Assembly: GCA_003427395.1 (NCBI GenBank)
Contig: BFEA01000903.1
Span: forward strand, 203,833-233,606
Direction: 5' to 3'
DNA: 29,774 nt
From: Chara braunii
Taxonomy: Eukaryota; Streptophyta; Charophyceae; Charales; Characeae
A program made the position numbers and the translations under genes. Below are positions 29,727 through 29,774 of the stretch, piece by piece (position 1 is the stretch's first letter; each line of letters opens with the position of its first letter). The notes below the pieces were generated by a model. That model did no database searches. It saw nothing but the letters and a program-made list of their open reading frames with translations, and was not told the DNA's origin.

Positions 29727-29774
29727 ATTGATTGATGATTGGTTGATTGATTGATTGATTGATTGGTTGATGAT
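29581..29774. repeat. GC block, A/T tract and GATT microsatellite
   Basis: CGCGG-rich DNA (29581-29612) and AT-rich DNA precede an interrupted GATT array from about 29689 to the end, with occasional GGTT units. The window ends inside it. Confidence 0.85.

Overview
This looks like a repeat-dense intergenic stretch of a nuclear genome from a green-lineage eukaryote. I find no intact protein-coding gene, no rRNA and no tRNA. The protein remnants are all from retroelements: a Penelope-like element (PLE) with an endonuclease N-terminal to the reverse transcriptase (RT), a Gypsy-type gag, a LINE ORF1 with a zinc knuckle, and a LINE ORF2 tail. Their style, with long coiled-coil and SAP-like leaders, recalls the large retroelement families of charophyte algae such as Chara. 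That assignment is inference from memory of those families; no search was run.

Left part (298-6282): one 5,648-bp PLE unit (635-6282), preceded by the last 337 bp of another unit (298-634). This is the partial-tandem ('pseudo-LTR') layout known for PLEs. The unit carries a long leader with a candidate hammerhead ribozyme (about 1331-1382), an ORF1 remnant (zinc knuckle, coiled coil, SAP-like motif), then a GIY-YIG nuclease followed by a PLE reverse transcriptase. All are broken by stops and frameshifts. A second copy of the first kilobase lies at 13870-14851 and starts at the same unit boundary.

Middle part (6283-13869): about 7.6 kb with no credible protein. It is full of tandem repeats and inverted repeats whose arms change together. 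The clearest is 10088-10780, where eight hairpins share an almost constant 19-nt loop while their stems differ in sequence yet stay complementary. It is followed by six ~120-bp repeats that keep a small hairpin, partly through G-U pairs, and flanked by further hairpin families (8321-8815, 9171-9290, 12589-12627, 12719-13490). This looks like a structured RNA, a ribosomal-type spacer, or a satellite that is transcribed. It is the best candidate here for something undescribed. Eleven scattered N bases (7050-9413) hint at a multi-copy sequence collapsed in assembly.

Right part (14852-29774): poly(A) and simple-repeat DNA; a Gypsy-like element with a primer-binding site (16951) and a broken gag (18243-19867), cut off by a junction with filler DNA; a decayed LINE ORF1 (20714-22681); unassigned DNA with a 168-bp tandem duplication and a CT microsatellite; an inverted-motif cluster (25972-26515); a 197-bp foldback element (26796-26992); and, on the minus strand, the 3' part of a LINE (27001-29580) with a 160-bp tandem repeat at its 3' end. 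The window ends in a GATT microsatellite.
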